Part shown: piece by piece, positions 60,962 through 64,000 of the stretch
How positions within the stretch are numbered: the stretch's first letter is position 1
Layout: each line of letters begins with the position of its first letter
NCBI RefSeq assembly: GCF_900176515.1
Contig: NZ_FWXV01000004.1
Span: forward strand, 310,001 to 374,000
DNA from: Kibdelosporangium aridum
GTDB taxonomy: Bacteria; Actinomycetota; Actinomycetes; Mycobacteriales; Pseudonocardiaceae
Direction: 5' to 3'
DNA: 64,000 nucleotides
The notes under the pieces: generated by a model
Told to the model about the DNA's origin: nothing
What the model saw: only the letters and a program-made list of their open reading frames with translations
Databases searched by the model: none
Position numbers and translations under genes: made by a program

Positions 60962-62626
60962 ATGCGTAAACCACGGCTGGTGGCGTGGACGGCTGGGCCG
61001 TTGACGCTCGCCTTGGTTCTGTCGGCGTGCGGAGGCGGCGGCAACACGAACACGAACACGAGTACCGCCCCGAATGCCGGCAGCGGCAACCCGAACGGCG
61101 CGATCTCGATCTACGGCACCGAGCCGGAGACGAACATGCTGCCGGCCAACGCCACGGATGCGGGCAGCGCCAAGATGCAGGAGGGTCTGTACTCGAAGCT
61201 GGTCGGGTTCAAGCCGGAGGACGGCGCCACGTACAACGAGGTGGCCGACTCGATCACCACGACCGACTCCAAGGTCTGGACGATCAAGCTCAAGAAGGGC
61301 TTCAAGTTCCACGACGGGACCGAGGTCAAGGCCAAGAACTTCGTCGACGCGTGGAACTGGGGCGCCAACGGCAAGAACTCGCAGCTGGCCGCGTCGTTCT
61401 TCTCCGACATCCAGGGCTACAACGAGATCCACCCGAAGGACCCGGACGGTGCCGACGGCCCGCAGAAGGCGCCGGACCCCACCGTGGACAAGATGTCGGG
61501 TCTGAAGGTCATCGACGACCTCACCTTCGAGGTCACCCTCAACGGCCCGTTCTCGGTGTTCCCGTCGAAGATCGGTTACCACCCGTTCTCGCCGCTGCCG
61601 GACAAGTTCTTCACGATGAGCCCGGACGAGTTCGCCAAGAACCCGATCGGCAACGGGCCGCTGAAGTTCGTCTCGCGCACGCCGAACGTGGACATCAAGC
61701 TGACCAGGTTCGACGAGTACAGCGGCGCCAAGAAGGTCAACTTCAAGGACCTGACGATCCGGATCTACTCCAGCCAGGAAGCGGCCTACAAGGACCTGCT
61801 GTCGGACAACCTGGACTTCATGGAGGCCCTGCCGCCGTCGGCGAAGGCAGGCGGGAAGTTCGAGAAGGACCTCGGCGACCAGGTGCTGCGGGCGAACCTG
61901 CTGTCGATCAGCGCGCTGGCCGTCCCGACCTACGTACCGGCGTACCAGAACCCGAACGTGCGCAAGGCCATCTCGATGGCGATCAACCGTGAGCAGATCA
62001 CCAAGACCGTGCTCAACAACACCTACGTTCCCGCCGACGGCCTGGTGCCGGAAGGTATCGAGGGCTACGAGAAGGGTGCTTGCGGCGAGGCCTGCGTCTA
62101 CGACCCGGCGAAGGCCAAGGCGCTGTGGGACACGACCGGTTTCCAGGGCAAGGTCACGATCATGTCCAACGCCGACGGTGGCCGTAAGGAGCCGCTCGAG
62201 GCCGCGTGCAACAGCATCAAGAACGCGCTGGGCGTCGAGTGCGAGTTCCTGCCCGCGACCAACTTCGGCCAGTTCCGCCAGGTGGTCAACAGCAGCAAGC
62301 TGACCGGCCTCGGCCGCTCGGACTGGTCGGCGGACTACCCGTCGATCGAGAACTTCCTGGTGCCGATCGTGAAGACCGGTGGCTCGTCCAACGACGCGCG
62401 GTACTCCAACGCCGAGGTGGACAGGCTGCTCGACCAGGCAAGCACCACCGCCGACAAGGCCGCGTCGATCAAGCTGTACCAGCAGGCCGCGAAGCTCGCC
62501 GTCGCCGACCTGCCGAAGATCCCGACCTGGGTCGAGAAGGGCATCGGCGCCCGCTCCAAGAAGCTGACCGCCGCCCAGCTCAACTTCAGGCGTCAGCTTG
62601 AGTACTCGTCCGTCGTAGTCAAGTAG
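60962..62626 (+). CDS. Peptide ABC transporter substrate-binding lipoprotein
   Basis: 554 residues. Lipobox LVLSACG followed by an Asn/Thr-rich spacer. SBP_bac_5 features: EGLYSKLVGF, WTIKLKKGFKFHDGTEVKAKNFVDAWNW, PNVRKAISMAINREQITKTV and a C-terminal KLYQQAAKLAVADLPKIPTW. It binds oligopeptides for import by the permeases that follow. 150 bp of spacer upstream may hold the operon promoter. Confidence 0.94.
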   Translation: MRKPRLVAWTAGPLTLALVLSACGGGGNTNTNTSTAPNAGSGNPNGAISIYGTEPETNMLPANATDAGSAKMQEGLYSKLVGFKPEDGATYNEVADSITTTDSKVWTIKLKKGFKFHDGTEVKAKNFVDAWNWGANGKNSQLAASFFSDIQGYNEIHPKDPDGADGPQKAPDPTVDKMSGLKVIDDLTFEVTLNGPFSVFPSKIGYHPFSPLPDKFFTMSPDEFAKNPIGNGPLKFVSRTPNVDIKLTRFDEYSGAKKVNFKDLTIRIYSSQEAAYKDLLSDNLDFMEALPPSAKAGGKFEKDLGDQVLRANLLSISALAVPTYVPAYQNPNVRKAISMAINREQITKTVLNNTYVPADGLVPEGIEGYEKGACGEACVYDPAKAKALWDTTGFQGKVTIMSNADGGRKEPLEAACNSIKNALGVECEFLPATNFGQFRQVVNSSKLTGLGRSDWSADYPSIENFLVPIVKTGGSSNDARYSNAEVDRLLDQASTTADKAASIKLYQQAAKLAVADLPKIPTWVEKGIGARSKKLTAAQLNFRRQLEYSSVVVK

Positions 62627-62640
62627 CACTGACGGCCACT

Positions 62641-62673
62641 CGGGCCCTGTCCGGTTTCCTCGGACAGGGCCCG
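62641..62673 (+). terminator. Hairpin between the substrate-binding and permease genes
   Basis: CGGGCCCTGTCCG and CGGACAGGGCCCG form a perfect 13-bp stem with a 7-base loop, 14 bases after the stop. Such internal hairpins let the binding protein be made in excess over the permeases. Confidence 0.8.
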
Positions 62674-62712
62674 CTGGCGGTTTAGCTCCCACCACGTTCT
62701 AGGAGTGGACGC

Positions 62713-63642
62713 ATGGGTCGCTATGTGCTGCGACGCCTATTGCAGTTCGTCCCGGTCTTTCTCGGGACCACTTTTCTGATCTACGCCCTTGTCTGGGCCG
62801 TTCCGGGTGATCCGTTCGCGGGCAAGTGCGGCGACCGGCAGTGCCCGCCCGACTTCATCGAGGCGATGACCGCGAGGTACGGCCTCGATCAGCCTCTGAT
62901 CTTCCAGTACTTCGGCTACCTCGGCAAACTGTTTACCGGGGACTTCGGCACCACCTTCAACGGCAACTCGATCGGCGAGCTGATCGGCAACGCCTACCCG
63001 ATCACGGTCCGGCTCGCGTTGATCGCCCTGGTCATCCAGATCCTCATCGGGGTCACCGCCGGTGTGCTGACCGGCCTGCGGACCAACAAGAGCTTCCTGG
63101 ACAACCTGGTGCTGGTCTCGACGCTGGTCCTGATCTCCATCCCGGTCTTCGTCACCGGCTCGATCCTGCAGATCGTGCTCGGCAACGAGTTGGGGATCAT
63201 CGATCCGACGGTGTCCTCGGAGGCTCGGTTCGACGAGCTGATCGTGCCGGGCTTCGTGATCGGCAGCATCTCGATGGCCTACATCACCAGGCTCACCCGC
63301 ACCAGCATCGCCGAGAACAGACGCGCGGACTTCGTCCGCACGGCGATCGCGAAGGGCCAGCCTGCCCGTCGTGTGGTCGGTGTCCACCTGCTGCGCAACT
63401 CGGCCATCCCGGTCATCACGTTCCTCGGCACCGACCTCGGTTCGCTGATGGGCGGGGCGATCGTGACCGAGGGCGTGTTCAACATCAACGGCATCGGTGG
63501 GCTGATCTTCCGCAGCATCGCGGAAAAAGAAGGCTTCATGGTCACCACCATCGTGGTGCTGCTGGTGCTGGTGTACCTGATCATGAGCCTGATCGTCGAC
63601 CTGCTGTACGCCGTTCTCGACCCGAGGATCCGATATGACTGA
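62713..63642 (+). CDS. Oligopeptide ABC transporter permease (DppB/OppB type)
   Basis: 309 residues. N-terminal RRLLQFVPVFLGTTFLIYALV is the family start; six hydrophobic helices and the coupling motif ADFVRTAIAKGQPARRVVGV are present. It ends 8 bp past the start of the next permease, so they are coupled. Confidence 0.94.
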   Translation: MGRYVLRRLLQFVPVFLGTTFLIYALVWAVPGDPFAGKCGDRQCPPDFIEAMTARYGLDQPLIFQYFGYLGKLFTGDFGTTFNGNSIGELIGNAYPITVRLALIALVIQILIGVTAGVLTGLRTNKSFLDNLVLVSTLVLISIPVFVTGSILQIVLGNELGIIDPTVSSEARFDELIVPGFVIGSISMAYITRLTRTSIAENRRADFVRTAIAKGQPARRVVGVHLLRNSAIPVITFLGTDLGSLMGGAIVTEGVFNINGIGGLIFRSIAEKEGFMVTTIVVLLVLVYLIMSLIVDLLYAVLDPRIRYD

Positions 63643-64000
63643 CCCTGGCTCCGTCGGCGGCGGCCCGGCGCTGGAGGATATGGCCAGCCACGAGGCCACC
63701 GACCTGGCGGCCGTCGACGATTCCGCGCAGCGGCAACGCAAACCCCGCAGTCTCTGGGGTGACGCGTGGGTGCAGCTGCGCCGCAAGCCGATGTTCTACA
63801 TCTCCGGCGTGATCATCGTCGTGATCGTGCTGATGGCGCTGTTCCCCAGCATCTTCACCTCGCGCCCGGCCGACTTCAACAACCTGGACCTGCAGAGCCA
63901 GCCACCGTCCGCGGACGCCTGGTTCGGCTATTCGTTCCAGGGCTACGACATCTGGGCCCGTGCCATGCACGGCGCCCGCGCGTCGTTGCTCGTCGGTCTG
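63635..64000 (+). CDS. Oligopeptide ABC transporter permease (DppC/OppC type), cut by window end
   Basis: First 122 residues, ATG 63635, no stop before 64000. A basic cytoplasmic start, SLWGDAWVQLRRKPMFYISGVIIV as the family's first helix, and the usual periplasmic loop (SQPPSADAWFGYSFQGYDIWAR). The coupling motif lies outside the window. Confidence 0.9.
   Translation, partial: MTDPGSVGGGPALEDMASHEATDLAAVDDSAQRQRKPRSLWGDAWVQLRRKPMFYISGVIIVVIVLMALFPSIFTSRPADFNNLDLQSQPPSADAWFGYSFQGYDIWARAMHGARASLLVGL

Noticed and set aside
1..64000. CRISPR array, insertion sequence, integrase or prophage
   Set aside because: No spaced direct repeats of that kind and no transposase, integrase or phage structural motif was seen in any frame.

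Overview
This is high-GC actinobacterial DNA (GTG and TTG starts are common, wobble positions are strongly GC-rich, there are many 4-bp ATGA/GTGA overlaps and many TAT-less secreted proteins with Ala-rich signal peptides). The backbone order tatD - rpfB - rsmA - ispE - ABC-F - acyl-AMP ligase - pth - rplY - prs - glmU - TetR - mfd - mazG - eno - ftsB-like - DUF501 - ppx matches, from memory, the Mycobacterium tuberculosis block Rv1008 to Rv1026. LGFP and arabinan-binding (AbfB) domains fit an arabinogalactan wall. I infer a member of the Pseudonocardiales (Amycolatopsis, Kibdelosporangium or Lentzea type); the genus cannot be fixed by reading alone.

Layout. 1-1.7 kb: a drug-type ABC ATPase (cut by the window edge) behind two identical palindromes and a PadR repressor. 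1.7-7.8 kb: tatD, rpfB with a structured leader, rsmA and ispE. Between rsmA and ispE sits an extra unit: an S-box (SAM-I) riboswitch, a 27-codon leader peptide and a MetN-like ATPase whose catalytic motifs are nearly all altered. 7.8-18.7 kb: DUF4234, ABC-F, acyl-AMP ligase, then the pth-rplY and prs-glmU operons, a TPR-type diguanylate cyclase and tRNA-Gln(UUG). 18.9-20.6 kb: a desaturase with an iron-box-like site plus the conserved TetR gene.

20.6-32.5 kb is accessory: metabolic genes, then a minus-strand series of three secreted ALF-repeat proteins. One carries AbfB and LGFP wall-binding domains. One is a 1354-residue polymorphic toxin (ALF repeats, about 750 residues of Ala-rich coiled coil, hydrophobic helix, Hint autoprotease, 100-residue C-terminal toxin), followed at once by two small overlapping genes that are probably immunity genes. 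This is the most system-like novelty in the window.

32.7-37.9 kb returns to the backbone (mfd, a SurA-like lipoprotein, mazG). 37.9-55.9 kb is a second accessory stretch: a deaminase, an NmrA-type pseudogene, a methyltransferase, a tricorn protease, a lytic transglycosylase and a rearranged phosphate-uptake locus. The phosphate locus holds pstC-pstA-pstS, an 849-residue membrane-tethered PBP-like protein and a sortase-fold protein lacking the catalytic His and Cys. It also holds a decayed tandem copy of that gene's 3' end, pstB on the opposite strand, and a further secreted PBP-like protein. 56-60.8 kb is the backbone again (eno, ftsB-like, DUF501, lytic transglycosylase, ppx), and 61-64 kb begins an oligopeptide ABC operon cut by the window end.

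No transposase, integrase, prophage or CRISPR array was seen; the accessory blocks are inserted cleanly between conserved genes.
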